From the NCBI GenBank assembly GCA_003641415.1, contig QNAG01000162.1:1-6342 (forward strand): 6,342 nucleotides of DNA, written 5' to 3'. Positions within the stretch are counted from its first letter, which is position 1. The number at the start of each line of letters is the position of its first letter. The stretch comes from Candidatus Zixiibacteriota bacterium (GTDB taxonomy: Bacteria > Zixibacteria > MSB-5A5 > GN15 > FEB-12). Below are positions 5,544-6,342 of this stretch, piece after piece. Position numbers and translations under genes: made by a program. The notes beneath the pieces were generated by a model. It did no database searches. It was not told where the DNA came from and was given only the letters and a program-made list of their open reading frames with translations.

Positions 5544-6342
5544 CCTACGCGTTGGGACATCGTATCATTTCGCTCTAAAACAATCAGGGGTCAGTCTTAA
5601 CTTCCACATAGAACAGTTCTTCCGCGATAAAAAAGTTACTATACACTATTTTGACACTTTGGATTCTCTCATAATGATATGTAGGCGTTTCCCTATTGAT
5701 CTTATCATTATTGGCAGTCGCTCTGACATGTCAAGAGATATCGAACTTGTCCGGGCTATTAAGGAGAATGTGTTTTTATCAATAACTCCAATTGTCCTGT
5801 GTAACCCCGAACCCAGAGATGAGGATGTTATGGCTGCCTATGAAAGTGGAGCCGAGGATTTCATCTATGGTAAGTGGGTTGATAAGTTGGTTGAAGTACG
5901 CATCCGCAAGGCAATAGAGCGAAGTCGACGGGATTTGGCTATTAATCCATCTACAAGGTTACCTGGTCCTACGATAATCGAGCGAGAGATAAGCCGCCAA
6001 CTAAAGATGAAATCCGAATTTGCAGTATGCTATGCAGATCTTGATAATTTTAAGGCTTATAATGATTACTATGGATATGTTTATGGTGACAAGATAATCC
6101 AGTTAACCGCCAGAATTATCAAGGATGTTGTATTCGATCTTTGCCCGGGTGGTTTCGTTGGACATATTGCAGGAGATGATTACATCTTCATTATTGCTAT
6201 AAACCAAGTCGATGAAATCTGTAGAGCCGTTCTTAAGATATTCGATTCGATTATCCCATGTAAATATGAGCCACAAGATCGTGAGCGAGGATATATCACG
6301 ACTGTCAACCGTCGGGGAGAGGTTGAGAATTTTTCTATCCTG
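5488..6342 (+). CDS. Receiver-like/GGDEF domain protein, both domains degenerate (partial, runs off right edge)
   Basis: The frame is open to the last base of the window, giving 285 residues from TTG 5488. ATG 5434 is an upstream alternative (303 residues, 110-base overlap with xerD). The next downstream starts, TTG 5659 and ATG 5674, would cut into the first domain. Residues about 20-145 resemble a response-regulator receiver fold: DLIII at strand 3, PIVLC at strand 4, and YESGAEDFI before strand 5. The phosphoacceptor Asp is replaced (G76), the acidic pair of strand 1 is missing (VGTSYH), and the Thr/Ser and Lys switch positions are C105 and G128, so it is probably a pseudo-receiver. Residues from about 153 form a GGDEF domain: NPSTRLPG, then YADLDNFKAYNDYYGY (182-197, metal-binding D184/D186 region kept), then GHIAGDDYI (225-233), where GGDEF is AGDDY. 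No RxxD I-site is visible. It more likely binds or senses nucleotides than makes c-di-GMP. The C-terminus is unseen. Confidence 0.75.
   Translation, partial: MLSTESTILENWPGPKTTDLRVGTSYHFALKQSGVSLNFHIEQFFRDKKVTIHYFDTLDSLIMICRRFPIDLIIIGSRSDMSRDIELVRAIKENVFLSITPIVLCNPEPRDEDVMAAYESGAEDFIYGKWVDKLVEVRIRKAIERSRRDLAINPSTRLPGPTIIEREISRQLKMKSEFAVCYADLDNFKAYNDYYGYVYGDKIIQLTARIIKDVVFDLCPGGFVGHIAGDDYIFIIAINQVDEICRAVLKIFDSIIPCKYEPQDRERGYITTVNRRGEVENFSIL

Overview
This is a typical bacterial chromosomal segment, moderately AT-rich, with tight gene spacing. It holds six protein-coding genes, two of them cut by the window edges. I found no rRNA, tRNA, CRISPR array, insertion sequence or phage gene. The mix of a single long RelA/SpoT homologue, a secreted M28 peptidase with a C-terminal PDZ domain, an orphan ComF and a XerD-type recombinase suits a deep-branching Gram-negative bacterium, perhaps from the FCB or an uncultivated candidate phylum. 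That placement is inference; there is no 16S rRNA or other phylogenetic marker to confirm it.

Layout. Positions 2-133 (+) are the last 43 codons of an unidentified gene whose stop codon overlaps the Shine-Dalgarno sequence of the next. Positions 143-2299 (+) encode a full-length bifunctional-type (p)ppGpp synthetase/hydrolase. Positions 2321-3730 (-) encode an exported M28 zinc peptidase with a PDZ domain, convergent with rel and only 21 bases from it. Positions 3731-3920 form a divergent intergenic region with candidate promoters and two palindromes. A rightward cluster follows: a ComF-family phosphoribosyltransferase-like protein (3921-4634), a XerD-type tyrosine recombinase (4641-5543, 6 bases later), and a receiver-like/GGDEF protein that overlaps the xerD end and runs off the right edge (5488?-6342).

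How they fit together. Two genes touch nucleotide second messengers: rel makes and degrades (p)ppGpp, and the last gene carries a degenerate GGDEF domain more likely to bind or sense than to make c-di-GMP. ComF and XerD are DNA-uptake/repair and chromosome-dimer-resolution proteins and are probably co-transcribed. I see no evidence of a new multi-gene defence or mobile system. The points most worth checking are residue-level departures from family norms: an Asn at the predicted fifth metal-ligand position of the M28 peptidase, an RFHD version of the RXKD motif in Rel, a pseudo-receiver joined to an AGDDY GGDEF domain, an A8 tract inside rel upstream of its regulatory domains, and palindromes in the divergent promoter region.
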